64,000 nucleotides of DNA from Pseudomonas sp. Irchel 3H7 (GTDB lineage Bacteria; Pseudomonadota; Gammaproteobacteria; Pseudomonadales; Pseudomonadaceae): contig NZ_FYEA01000014.1 of the NCBI RefSeq assembly GCF_900187605.1, forward strand, positions 62,001 to 126,000, in the 5' to 3' direction. Made by a program: the position numbers and the translations under genes. The notes under the pieces were generated by a model that was not told where the DNA came from, ran no database searches, and saw only the letters and a program-made list of their open reading frames with translations. Below, piece by piece: positions 18,610-26,813 of the stretch (position 1 is the first letter of the stretch; every line of letters starts with the position of its first letter).

Positions 18610-19908
18610 ATGCTCCGTTCCTTGCGCTTCGCCGCGCTGTTCAGCGGCCTTATTTTGAGTGCGTCCGCACTGGCGGTGGATATCGACGCCGCCAGTTATG
18701 GCTACCCCCTGACCAACCCGTTCGAGGCGACCATCGCCACGACGCCGCCGGACTTGCGCCCGGAATTGCCGCTGGACGACGACATCAATCAGTCGGACCG
18801 CAGCCTGACCTTGCGCCCGGAGCGAGAGTTCATCCTGCCGGACAACTTCTGGGCGGTGAAAAAGCTCACCTACCGCATCGCCACCCAGGACAAACCGGCC
18901 CCGCTGATCTTTCTGATTGCCGGCACCGGCGCACGTTATGACAGCACGCTCAACGAATACCTGAAAAAGCTCTACTACAAGGCCGGCTACCACGTCGTGC
19001 AGTTGTCGTCGCCGACCAGTTTCGACTTCATCAGCGCCGCCTCACGCTTCGCCACCCCGGGCGTGACCAAGGAAGATGCCGAAGACATGTACCGGGTGAT
19101 GCAAGCCGTGCGCGCGCAAAACCCGAAACTGCCGGTGACCGAGTACTACCTGACCGGTTACAGCCTCGGCGCCCTCGATGCTGCTTTCGTTGCGCATCTG
19201 GACGAGACGCGCCGCAGCTTCAATTTCAAGAAAGTCCTGCTGCTCAATCCGCCGGTCAACCTCTACACCTCGGTGACCAACCTCGACAAGCTCGTGCAAA
19301 CCGAGGTGAAAGGCATCAACACCAGCACCACATTCTACGAGCTGGTGCTGTCCAAGCTGACCCGCTACTTCCAGCAGAAAGGCTACATCGACCTCAATGA
19401 CGCGCTGCTTTACGACTTCCAGCAGTCCAAGCAGCACCTGACCAACGAACAGATGGCGATGTTGATTGGCACCTCGTTCCGGTTCTCGGCAGCCGACATT
19501 GCCTTTACCTCGGACCTGATCAACCGTCGCGGCCTGATCACCCCGCCGAAATTCCCGATCACCGAAGGCACCAGCCTCACGCCGTTCCTCAAGCGTGCGT
19601 TGCAGTGCGACTTCGACTGCTACCTGACCGAACAGGTCATTCCGATGTGGCGTGCACGCACCGACGGCGGCAGCCTGCTGCAACTGATTGATCAGGTGAG
19701 CCTGTATGCGCTCAAGGATTACCTGCACGACAGCCCGAAAATCGCCGTGATGCACAACGCCGATGACGTGATCCTCGGTCCGGGCGACCTCGGTTTCCTG
19801 CGCAAGACCTTCGGTGATCGACTGACCGTTTATCCACTGGGCGGCCATTGCGGCAATCTTAACTACCGCGTCAACAGCGACGCCATGCTGGAGTTCTTCC
19901 GTGGCTAA
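18610..19908 (+). CDS. Exported alpha/beta-hydrolase-like protein
   Basis: The 432-residue protein has a signal peptide (MLRSLRFAALFSGLILSASALA) and an alpha/beta-hydrolase core. An oxyanion-hole type segment LIFLIAGTGARYDS is followed by the nucleophile elbow LTGYSLGALDAAF (Ser185), with acid and His candidates in MHNADDVILG and YPLGGHCGNL. Two Cys in QCDFDCYL may form a disulfide. The gene overlaps the following mlaA-like gene by 8 bp, so the two are probably coupled. A role in periplasmic lipid handling would suit the neighbour, but substrate and activity are inferred. Confidence 0.72.
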   Translation: MLRSLRFAALFSGLILSASALAVDIDAASYGYPLTNPFEATIATTPPDLRPELPLDDDINQSDRSLTLRPEREFILPDNFWAVKKLTYRIATQDKPAPLIFLIAGTGARYDSTLNEYLKKLYYKAGYHVVQLSSPTSFDFISAASRFATPGVTKEDAEDMYRVMQAVRAQNPKLPVTEYYLTGYSLGALDAAFVAHLDETRRSFNFKKVLLLNPPVNLYTSVTNLDKLVQTEVKGINTSTTFYELVLSKLTRYFQQKGYIDLNDALLYDFQQSKQHLTNEQMAMLIGTSFRFSAADIAFTSDLINRRGLITPPKFPITEGTSLTPFLKRALQCDFDCYLTEQVIPMWRARTDGGSLLQLIDQVSLYALKDYLHDSPKIAVMHNADDVILGPGDLGFLRKTFGDRLTVYPLGGHCGNLNYRVNSDAMLEFFRG

Positions 19909-20689
19909 ATATCTCCTGCTGATGGCAGCGCTCCTCTGCGCAGGCGTGGCCCAGGCCGACAACAGTAAAGCCAACGCACCGGTCGTCGTCGACAGCGACG
20001 GCTTCAAGGAACCGCTGTCCAAACTCAAGTTCAACCCGGGGCTGGATCAGCGTGAATTCGAGCGTTCGACGCTCAACGCGCTGAACGTCTACGACCCGTT
20101 GGAGTCGTGGAACCGCCGGGTTTACCACTTCAACTATCGCTTCGACCAATGGGTGTTCCTGCCGGTGGTCGATGGCTATCGCTACATCACGCCGAGCTTC
20201 GTGCGCACCGGCGTAAGCAACTTCTTCAACAACCTCGGTGACGTGCCGAATCTGGTCAACAGCCTGTTGCAGTTCAAAGGCCAGCGTTCGATGGAAACCA
20301 CCGCGCGCCTGCTGCTCAACACCACCATCGGCATCGCCGGTCTGTGGGACCCGGCTACTGCCATGGGCCTGCCGCGCCAGAGCGAAGACTTCGGTCAGAC
20401 CCTGGGCTTCTACGGTGTACCGGGCGGCGCCTACTTCGTGCTGCCGATCTTCGGACCGTCGAACATCCGTGACACTGCCGGTCTTGCCGTGGATTACACC
20501 GCCGAATCGGCGATCAACTTCCTCAACGTCTCGGAAGTCAGCTCCAACCATCCGGAAGTCTGGGCGTTGCGTGCAGTCGACAAGCGTTATCAGACCAGCT
20601 TCCGTTACGGCCAGATGAACTCGCCGTTCGAGTACGAGAAGGTGCGTTACGTGTACACCGAAGCGCGCAAGTTGCAGATCGCCGAATAG
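19901..20689 (+). CDS. mlaA: MlaA/VacJ family outer-membrane lipid asymmetry protein
   Basis: MlaA removes mislocalised phospholipids from the outer leaflet of the outer membrane and hands them to MlaC. The 262-residue protein shows the family signatures YDPLESWNRRVYHFNYRFD, GVSNFFNNLGDVPNLVN, TTIGIAGLWDPA and GVPGGAYFVLPIFGPSNIRD. The N-terminal signal (KYLLLMAALLCAGVAQA) has Cys13 in ALLC, which is not a good lipobox, while AQA-D looks like a signal peptidase I site, so lipidation is doubtful. No mlaBCDEF genes adjoin. A strong terminator follows. Confidence 0.92.
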   Translation: MAKYLLLMAALLCAGVAQADNSKANAPVVVDSDGFKEPLSKLKFNPGLDQREFERSTLNALNVYDPLESWNRRVYHFNYRFDQWVFLPVVDGYRYITPSFVRTGVSNFFNNLGDVPNLVNSLLQFKGQRSMETTARLLLNTTIGIAGLWDPATAMGLPRQSEDFGQTLGFYGVPGGAYFVLPIFGPSNIRDTAGLAVDYTAESAINFLNVSEVSSNHPEVWALRAVDKRYQTSFRYGQMNSPFEYEKVRYVYTEARKLQIAE

Positions 20690-20704
20690 TTTTTGGCAGG
20701 TACA

Positions 20705-20742
20705 AAAAAGGGCCATTCGATGCGAGTCGAATGGCCCTTTTT
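20705..20742. terminator. Bidirectional terminator between mlaA and the DUF808 gene
   Basis: AAAGGGCCATTCGA and TCGAATGGCCCTTT form a 14-bp perfect stem with A- and T-runs on both sides, between two convergent genes, so it can serve both. Confidence 0.9.
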
Positions 20743-20781
20743 CAATGGCACAACACTCCTACAAAGGTTATGTGTTGTTGA

Positions 20782-21696
20782 TTAGTTTTTCAGGGCTTTC
20801 CAGATCTTGCCGACAACGGCAACCACCGCCAGCACCACCGCGCCAGCGATGATCCCCGCCACACCATTAAGCAACATCGGCACCGCAAACCCGGCACTAC
20901 CGGCTGCCGCACCAACGCCTTCAATCCAGTCATGCACTACCGGCACGCCATGGGTGAGGATGCCGCCGCCGACCAGGAACATCGCCGCCGTACCGACCAC
21001 CGACAGGGTTTTCATCATGTACGGTGCCGCGCTCAGAATGCCGCTGCCGACTTTCTTAGCGACCTGCCCAGGCTTTTGCGTCAGCCACAGGCCGAGATCG
21101 TCGAGTTTGACGATGCCCGCCACCAGGCCATAAACGCCCACCGTCATCACAATCGCAATGCCGGACATCACGATCACTTGCTGAGTCAGCGAGGCCGTTG
21201 CCACGGTGCCCAGAGTGATGGCGATAATCTCTGCCGAAAGGATAAAGTCAGTGCGAATCGCGCCTTTGATCTTGTCCTTTTCGTACGCCACCAGATCGGT
21301 CGCCGGATCAGCTACCGCCTCAGTCAGTTGCGCATGTTCGGCCTCGTCTTCAGCCTTGCTGTGCAGAAACTTGTGCGCAAGCTTCTCGAAACCTTCGAAA
21401 CACAGATACGCACCACCCACCATCAACAACGGTGTTACCAGCCACGGTACGAACGCACTGATCGCCAGCGCCGACGGCACGAGGATCAATTTGTTGACGA
21501 AAGAACCTTTGGCCACGGCCCAGACCACCGGGATTTCCCGCTCGGCACGCACGCCGGAGACCTGCTGGGCGTTGAGCGCCAGATCATCGCCGAGCACCCC
21601 GGCGGTCTTCTTGGCAGCCATTTTGGTCATCAACGCCACGTCGTCCAGCACGGTGGCAATATCGTCGATCAGCACCAGCAAACTGCTTCCTGCCAT
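20782..21696 (-). CDS. DUF808 family inner membrane protein (YedI-like)
   Basis: A 304-residue polytopic protein of the DUF808/YedI family, recognised from the N-terminus SLLVLIDDIATVLDDVALMTKMAAKKTAGVLGDDLALNAQQV and the motif IKGAIRTDFILSAEIIAITLG. About six to eight hydrophobic segments follow. Function is unknown. The ATG at 21696 has AGGA upstream. Divergent from the TetR gene, but a regulatory link is only possible, not shown. Confidence 0.85.
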   Translation of the reverse strand: MAGSSLLVLIDDIATVLDDVALMTKMAAKKTAGVLGDDLALNAQQVSGVRAEREIPVVWAVAKGSFVNKLILVPSALAISAFVPWLVTPLLMVGGAYLCFEGFEKLAHKFLHSKAEDEAEHAQLTEAVADPATDLVAYEKDKIKGAIRTDFILSAEIIAITLGTVATASLTQQVIVMSGIAIVMTVGVYGLVAGIVKLDDLGLWLTQKPGQVAKKVGSGILSAAPYMMKTLSVVGTAAMFLVGGGILTHGVPVVHDWIEGVGAAAGSAGFAVPMLLNGVAGIIAGAVVLAVVAVVGKIWKALKN

Positions 21697-21831
21697 GAAT
21701 CCTGTTTCCTTTTATGTATGAATGTTGCGAAGCATAACGCGACCGCAGGCCACATGGGGCATTGTTGAGCGCTGCGCGAGGCCGGTGCTACCATGCGCAA
21801 CCGCCAGAACAGGCAAGGAACCACCGGGTTT

Positions 21832-22437
21832 ATGAGCACAATCCGCGAGCGCAACAAAGAACTGATCCTGCGTGCCGCCAGTGAGGAGTTTGCCGACAAG
21901 GGCTTCGCTGCGACCAAAACCAGCGACATCGCCGCCAAGGCGGGATTGCCCAAGCCCAACGTCTACTACTACTTCAAGTCCAAGGAAAACCTTTACCGCG
22001 AGGTATTGGAAAGCATCATCGTGCCGATTTTGCAGGCCTCGACCCCGTTCAATCCGGACGGCGTACCGAGCGAAGTGCTGAGTGGCTACATCCGCTCGAA
22101 GATCCGCATCTCCCGCGACCTGCCCTTCGCCTCGAAAGTATTTGCCAGCGAAATCATGCACGGTGCGCCACATTTGAGCGCCGATCTGGTCGAGCAACTC
22201 AACGGCCAGGCCAAGCACAACATCGACTGCATCCAGAGCTGGATCGACCGCGGCCAGATCGCCCCGATCGACCCTAATCACCTGATGTTCAGCATCTGGG
22301 CCGCGACCCAGACCTACGCCGACTTCGACTGGCAGATTTCTGCGGTGACCGGCAAGGACAAGCTGGACGAGGCGGATTATGAAGCGGCGGCACAGACGAT
22401 TATCCGGTTGGTGTTGAAGGGGTGTGAGCCGGACTGA
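21832..22437 (+). CDS. TetR family transcriptional regulator (RutR/YcdC-like)
   Basis: The 201-residue protein has an N-terminal helix-turn-helix: RAASEEFADKGFAATKTSDIAAKAGLPKPNVYYYFKSKENLY, the TetR pattern. The C-terminal ligand domain (FASEIMHGAPHLS, FSIWAATQTYADFDWQI) resembles the RutR/YcdC subfamily, whose members respond to nucleobases or related catabolites. I chose the ATG at 21832 because the HTH starts soon after; a frame start at 21793 adds 13 residues. Target genes are unknown; DUF808 and the more distant gcl cluster are candidates. Confidence 0.82.
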   Translation: MSTIRERNKELILRAASEEFADKGFAATKTSDIAAKAGLPKPNVYYYFKSKENLYREVLESIIVPILQASTPFNPDGVPSEVLSGYIRSKIRISRDLPFASKVFASEIMHGAPHLSADLVEQLNGQAKHNIDCIQSWIDRGQIAPIDPNHLMFSIWAATQTYADFDWQISAVTGKDKLDEADYEAAAQTIIRLVLKGCEPD

Positions 22438-22447
22438 AACACCGTGG

Positions 22448-22531
22448 AGACGCCATCGCGAGCAGGCTCGCTCCTACATTTGGAATGCGTTCCCCTGTAG
22501 GAGTGAGCCTGCTCGCGATCGAGGCAACGCG
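22448..22531. repeat. REP pair downstream of the RAYT gene
   Basis: GCCATCGCGAGCAGGCTCGCTCCTAC and GTAGGAGTGAGCCTGCTCGCGATCGAGGC form an inverted doublet. The same sequence type lies on the other side of the RAYT gene. Confidence 0.88.
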
Positions 22532-22539
22532 GTTTCAGC

Positions 22540-22998
22540 TCAAACCCAAATAGCATCCCACAGCGGATAGTCGCCAAGCTTCTCCACCAGCCCGGCCCGC
22601 AACGGGTTGGCCACGACATAACGCGCCATCTTCACCAGGTCTTCTTCCCGTCTCAGCGCGCGGTCATGAAACCCTCTCTGCCAGAGAACGCTGTTTCCAC
22701 CGGAAGCTTGCCTGACAGCCTTGGTACTCAGCGATTTGGTTTTTTGCATCACCTCACTCAATGAACCTCGTCGCAATTCAATCAGCCAATGGAAATGATC
22801 TGGCATCACTACCCAGGCTAATGAGTTCACCAGCCCCGAATCTTGCGCGTGTCGAAATTGATCAGCGACCAGTTTTCCCAAGGCAAAATCCGTGAAAATC
22901 GGCTTTCGTTGATAAGTGGTGCTGGTTAACAGATAGATTCGACTGACTTCGGTATAGCGCCCGACTCGCAATTTATGTGCTGCAGGTAGATCCGGCAT
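22540..22998 (-). CDS. REP-associated tyrosine transposase (RAYT)
   Basis: A 152-residue Y1-type single-strand DNA transposase of the IS200/IS605-related TnpA-REP family. The HUH-type metal site is VVMPDHFHWLIEL (His68, His70) and the catalytic tyrosine is Tyr127 in KMARYVVANPLRAGLV. WQRGFHDRALR is also a RAYT hallmark. RAYTs nick and join REP palindromes and are thought to spread them; this one is flanked on both sides by REP pairs of one sequence type. All key residues are intact, so it may be active. Confidence 0.93.
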   Translation of the reverse strand: MPDLPAAHKLRVGRYTEVSRIYLLTSTTYQRKPIFTDFALGKLVADQFRHAQDSGLVNSLAWVVMPDHFHWLIELRRGSLSEVMQKTKSLSTKAVRQASGGNSVLWQRGFHDRALRREEDLVKMARYVVANPLRAGLVEKLGDYPLWDAIWV

Positions 22999-23089
22999 TC
23001 CTTTGCCCTCTGTGATCAGGTCATGAAAAGGCTAGTACCGGGAAAGACAAATGGAGCGGTCAACTGTTGGCTGGATGTGTCTGGTAGAT

Positions 23090-23190
23090 AGCGATCGCGA
23101 GCAGGCTCACTCCTACAGGGGATCTGGGGTGTTCATACATTTTGTGTCTGAACAAAAATTCCTGTAGGAGTGAGCCTGCTCGCGATAGCG
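23090..23190. repeat. REP pair upstream of the RAYT gene
   Basis: GCGATCGCGAGCAGGCTCACTCCTACAGG and CCTGTAGGAGTGAGCCTGCTCGCGATAGCGG face each other about 40 bp apart. Together with the pair at 22448-22531 they bracket the RAYT gene. Confidence 0.88.
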
Positions 23191-23210
23191 GTTATTCAAT
23201 CAACGCAGAT

Positions 23211-23651
23211 TCAAGCAGCCACCCCCGCATCCGCCCGCAACTCCAACGCCTCCACAGCTTTAATTGCCACCTGCTCATCAATGTCCGACAAATCCCCGCT
23301 AATCCCGATCGCACCCAGCACATTCCCCGCCTGATCCCGAATCAACACACCACCCGGTGCCGGCACGACGCTGCCCTGGCCCATGCTGTTCAGCGCGGCA
23401 ATAAACGCCGGGCGTTGTTGTGCATCCAGTGCCAGCAGGCGCGAGCCTTTGCCCAGGGCGATGGCGCCCCAGGCTTTGCCGATGGCGATGTTCGGGCGCA
23501 GCAGGCTGGCGCCGTCTTCGCGTTGCAAGGTGATCAGGTGGCCGCCGGTATCGAGTACCGCGATGGTCAGCGGCGCGGCGTTGATGCCGCGCCCTGCATT
23601 GATGGCCTGATTGACCAGGTTGACTGCGACTTTCAAGGTTAAAGCGCTCAT
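23211..23651 (-). CDS. HbpS/GlcG family protein
   Basis: A 146-residue GlcG/HbpS-type protein with the typical pattern APLTIAVLDTGGHLITLQREDGA, KAWGAIALGKGS and the glycine-rich PAPGGVLIRDQAGNVLGAIGISGD. Members are found in glycolate/glyoxylate and haem-related loci; no enzymatic role is settled. It is divergent from gcl and both promoters carry the same palindrome, so co-regulation with glyoxylate use is likely (inference). The ATG at 23651 follows GAGGAC. Confidence 0.82.
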   Translation of the reverse strand: MSALTLKVAVNLVNQAINAGRGINAAPLTIAVLDTGGHLITLQREDGASLLRPNIAIGKAWGAIALGKGSRLLALDAQQRPAFIAALNSMGQGSVVPAPGGVLIRDQAGNVLGAIGISGDLSDIDEQVAIKAVEALELRADAGVAA

Positions 23652-23744
23652 GGTGCCGTCCTCATTTTGTTATAGGGAAAGTCGTGGGCCTGCGGTTTTC
23701 TGCCGCAGGCCGATGCAACAAATAGAACACAATGAGTTATTTTT

Positions 23745-23754
23745 TTGTATACAA
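23745..23754. promoter_or_regulatory. Operator-like palindrome TTGTATACAA, copy 1
   Basis: A perfect 10-bp palindrome in an AT-rich stretch 94 bp upstream of the HbpS/GlcG-like start. An identical copy lies at 23883. GT-AC centred palindromes are typical GntR-family sites; the binding protein is not identified. Confidence 0.55.
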
Positions 23755-23882
23755 TAATTCTCGAAAAGCGCCACATGCGACGAAAAGCCACACTCAGACA
23801 GGCTTCCGACGAATGAAACAGGCGCTTGAGAAAATGGATTGACCTGCGCCGTCCGCCGTGAATACACTCTGCGCAAAGCCAC

Positions 23883-23892
23883 TTGTATACAA
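23883..23892. promoter_or_regulatory. Operator-like palindrome TTGTATACAA, copy 2
   Basis: The same 10-bp palindrome, 28 bp before the gcl ATG and 138 bp from copy 1. Its position near the likely promoter and leader of gcl suits a repressor site (inference). Confidence 0.55.
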
Positions 23893-23919
23893 TTACAAAA
23901 CGTAAAGAGGCACAAAACC

Positions 23920-25695
23920 ATGAGCAAAATGAGAGCAATCGAAGCCGCCGTTCTGGTGATGCGCCGTGAAGGGGTTGATACCGCTTTTGGCATCCCGGGC
24001 GCTGCCATCAACCCGCTGTACTCCGCCTTGCAGAAAGTCGGTGGCATCGATCACGTCCTTGCTCGCCACGTTGAAGGCGCCTCGCACATGGCCGAGGGCT
24101 ACACCCGCACCAAGGCCGGCAACATCGGCGTGTGCATCGGCACTTCCGGCCCTGCCGGTACCGACATGGTCACCGGGCTCTACAGCGCCTCGGCCGACTC
24201 GATTCCAATCCTCTGCATTACGGGCCAGGCACCCCGCGCCCGTATGCACAAGGAAGACTTCCAGGCTGTCGACATCACCAGCATCGTCAAGCCAGTGACC
24301 AAGTGGGCGACCACTGTTCTGGAACCGGGCCAAGTGCCTTACGCGTTCCAGAAAGCCTTCTTCGAAATGCGCTCCGGCCGTCCAGGCCCGGTGCTGATCG
24401 ACCTGCCGTTCGACGTGCAGATGGCCGAAATCGAATTCGACATCGACGCCTACCAGCCGCTGCCATTGGCCAAGCCGACCGCGACCCGCGTTCAGGTTGA
24501 AAAAGCTCTGGCGCTGCTTGATCAGGCTGAGCGTCCATTGCTGGTTGCCGGCGGCGGCATCATCAACGCCGACGCCAGCGATCTGCTGGTTGAATTCGCT
24601 GAACTGACCGGCATCCCGGTGATCCCGACCCTGATGGGCTGGGGCACCATCCCGGACGATCACCCGTTGATGGTCGGCATGGTCGGTCTGCAGACGTCGC
24701 ATCGTTACGGCAACGCCACCATGCTGAAATCCGACGTGGTGTTGGGGATCGGTAACCGTTGGGCTAACCGTCACACCGGTTCGGTTGACGTTTACACCGA
24801 AGGTCGCAAGTTCATTCACGTCGACATCGAAGGCACGCAGATCGGTCGTGTGTTCACCCCGGATCTGGGCATCGTTTCCGACGCCGCTGCTGCGCTGACC
24901 GTGTTCATCGAAGTGGCCCGTGAATGGCAAGCCGCCGGCAAGCTGAAAAACCGCAGTGCCTGGCTGCAAGACTGCCAGCAGCGCAAAGCCAGCCTGCATC
25001 GCAAGACCCACTTCGACAACGTGCCGGTAAAACCGCAACGCGTTTACGAAGAAATGAACCAGGTGTTCGGCAAGGACACCTGCTACGTCAGCACCATTGG
25101 TCTGTCGCAGATTGCCGGCGCGCAGTTCCTGCACGTCTACAAGCCGCGTCACTGGATCAACTGCGGTCAGGCCGGCCCGTTGGGCTGGACCATTCCGGCT
25201 GCGCTGGGCGTGGTCAAGGCCGATCCGAGCCGGAAAGTCGTGGCCCTGTCGGGGGACTATGACTTCCAGTTCATGATCGAAGAACTGGCGGTCGGCGCTC
25301 AGTTCAAACTGCCATACATCCACGTCGTGGTGAACAACTCGTACCTGGGTCTGATCCGTCAGGCCCAGCGCGGGTTCGAAATGGACTACTGCGTGCAGCT
25401 GTCCTTCGATAACCTGAACGCGCCGGAACTCAACGGTTACGGTGTTGACCACGTCGCAGTGGCTGAAGGCCTCGGCTGTAAGGCACTGCGTGTGTTCGAA
25501 CCATCGGAAATCGCCCCTGCCCTGCGCAAGGCCGAACAGATGATCGAAGAGTTCAAGGTGCCGGTGATCGTCGAGATCATTCTGGAGCGTGTGACCAACA
25601 TCTCCATGGGCACCGAGATCAACGCCGTCAACGAATTCGAAGACCTGGCGCTGGTCGGCAACGATGCGCCAACGGCGATTTCGCTGCTTGATTGA
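23920..25695 (+). CDS. gcl: Glyoxylate carboligase (tartronate-semialdehyde synthase)
   Basis: ThDP- and FAD-dependent enzyme that joins two glyoxylate to tartronate semialdehyde and CO2. The ATG at 23920 (AAGAGG upstream) gives 591 residues, the family length. LARHVEGASHMAEGY has Val51 where other ThDP enzymes have a catalytic Glu, a known hallmark of Gcl. The ThDP motif starts at GDYDFQFMIEELAVG. It heads the run gcl-hyi-glxR-ttuD-pyk. The longer open frame upstream would cover operator copy 2, so it is not the start. Confidence 0.97.
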   Translation: MSKMRAIEAAVLVMRREGVDTAFGIPGAAINPLYSALQKVGGIDHVLARHVEGASHMAEGYTRTKAGNIGVCIGTSGPAGTDMVTGLYSASADSIPILCITGQAPRARMHKEDFQAVDITSIVKPVTKWATTVLEPGQVPYAFQKAFFEMRSGRPGPVLIDLPFDVQMAEIEFDIDAYQPLPLAKPTATRVQVEKALALLDQAERPLLVAGGGIINADASDLLVEFAELTGIPVIPTLMGWGTIPDDHPLMVGMVGLQTSHRYGNATMLKSDVVLGIGNRWANRHTGSVDVYTEGRKFIHVDIEGTQIGRVFTPDLGIVSDAAAALTVFIEVAREWQAAGKLKNRSAWLQDCQQRKASLHRKTHFDNVPVKPQRVYEEMNQVFGKDTCYVSTIGLSQIAGAQFLHVYKPRHWINCGQAGPLGWTIPAALGVVKADPSRKVVALSGDYDFQFMIEELAVGAQFKLPYIHVVVNNSYLGLIRQAQRGFEMDYCVQLSFDNLNAPELNGYGVDHVAVAEGLGCKALRVFEPSEIAPALRKAEQMIEEFKVPVIVEIILERVTNISMGTEINAVNEFEDLALVGNDAPTAISLLD

Positions 25696-25701
25696 ACGTA
25701 G

Positions 25702-25838
25702 CTAGCCCCCTCTCCCTCCGGGCGGTCCGACGTTTCGGGAGGGCTGGGGTGAGGGAAAGGTTTTGCGGTGCTCGCAAAATTCGGATCAGACTCAGGGTCC
25801 CCCTCACCCTAACCCTCTCCCCCAGGAGAGGGGACTGA
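25702..25838. repeat. CCCTCACCCTAACCCTCTCCC family repeats
   Basis: CCCCCTCTCCCTCCGGGCGGTCCGACGTTTCGGGAGGGCTGGGGTGAGGG is followed about 45 bp on by CCCTCACCCTAACCCTCTCCCC in inverted orientation, in the gcl-hyi gap. The GGCGGTCCGACGTTTCGGGAGGG variant also occurs near 33.79 kb. Confidence 0.75.
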
Positions 25839-25887
25839 TCGCGAACAATCTGACCCACCGTGTCACATCCGTTTTTAGGAGACCACC

Positions 25888-26670
25888 ATGCCGCGTTTCG
25901 CAGCCAACCTGTCCATGCTGTTTACCGAACAGGATTTCCTTGCCCGTTTCGACGCCGCCGCCAAGGCTGGTTTCAGCGGTGTCGAGTACCTGTTCCCGTA
26001 CGACTTCAGCTCTGCCGAAATCAAGGCCAGGCTCGACGCCAACGGTCTGACTCAAGTGCTGTTCAACCTGCCGGCCGGTGACTGGGCCAAGGGCGAGCGC
26101 GGTATCGCGTGCCTGCCGGATCGGGTCGAAGAGTTCCGCGCCGGTGTCGATCTGGCGATTGCCTATGCGCAAGTGCTGGGCAACACCCAGATCAACTGCC
26201 TGGCCGGTATTCGTCCACAAGGCGTTGACGATGCCACGGTAGAAAAAACCTTCGTCGCCAACCTGAAATACGCCGCCGACAAGCTACAGGCAGCGGGCAT
26301 CAAACTGGTGATGGAAGCGATCAACACCCGCGACATCCCGGGTTTCTACCTGAACAACACGGCGCAAGCCCTGTCGATTCGCGAGCAGGTCGGCAGCGCC
26401 AATCTGTTCCTGCAATACGACATCTATCACATGCAAATCATGGAAGGCGATCTGGCCCGCACCCTGCAATCGCATCTGGGCGAGATCAACCATGTGCAGC
26501 TCGCGGACAACCCGGGCCGCAACGAACCCGGCACTGGTGAAATCAACTACCGCTTCCTGTTCGAACACCTTGATCGCATCGGTTATCAGGGTTGGGTGGG
26601 TTGTGAATACAAGCCGCTGACCACGACCGAAGCAGGCCTCGGCTGGCTGAAAACCCACAACGCAATCTGA
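25888..26670 (+). CDS. hyi: Hydroxypyruvate isomerase
   Basis: Interconverts hydroxypyruvate and tartronate semialdehyde; xylose-isomerase-like TIM barrel. The 260-residue protein has FAANLSMLFTEQDFLARF, FSGVEYLFPYDF, VMEAINTRDIPGFYLN (metal-site Glu) and LQYDIYHMQIMEGD, ending with WVGCEYKP (second Glu). TAGGAG precedes the ATG. It lies between gcl and glxR, the standard order of this pathway. Confidence 0.95.
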   Translation: MPRFAANLSMLFTEQDFLARFDAAAKAGFSGVEYLFPYDFSSAEIKARLDANGLTQVLFNLPAGDWAKGERGIACLPDRVEEFRAGVDLAIAYAQVLGNTQINCLAGIRPQGVDDATVEKTFVANLKYAADKLQAAGIKLVMEAINTRDIPGFYLNNTAQALSIREQVGSANLFLQYDIYHMQIMEGDLARTLQSHLGEINHVQLADNPGRNEPGTGEINYRFLFEHLDRIGYQGWVGCEYKPLTTTEAGLGWLKTHNAI

Positions 26671-26683
26671 ACGAACACATGAC

Positions 26684-26786
26684 CCTGTAGGAGCTGCCGA
26701 AGGCTGCGATCTTTTGATCTTGTTTTTACAGGTCAAGATCAAAAGATCGTCCGAACGCGGCCCGAGCCTTCGGCAGCTCCTACGGC
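26684..26786. repeat. Inverted repeat (GTAGGAGCTGCCGAAGGCTGCGATC family)
   Basis: TGTAGGAGCTGCCGAAGGCTGCGATCTTTTGATC and the inverted GATCAAAAGATCGTCCGAACGCGGCCCGAGCCTTCGGCAGCTCCTAC, in the hyi-glxR gap. Confidence 0.85.
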
Positions 26787-26813
26787 TGTTTATAAAAACA
26801 AGAGGATTTTCTC

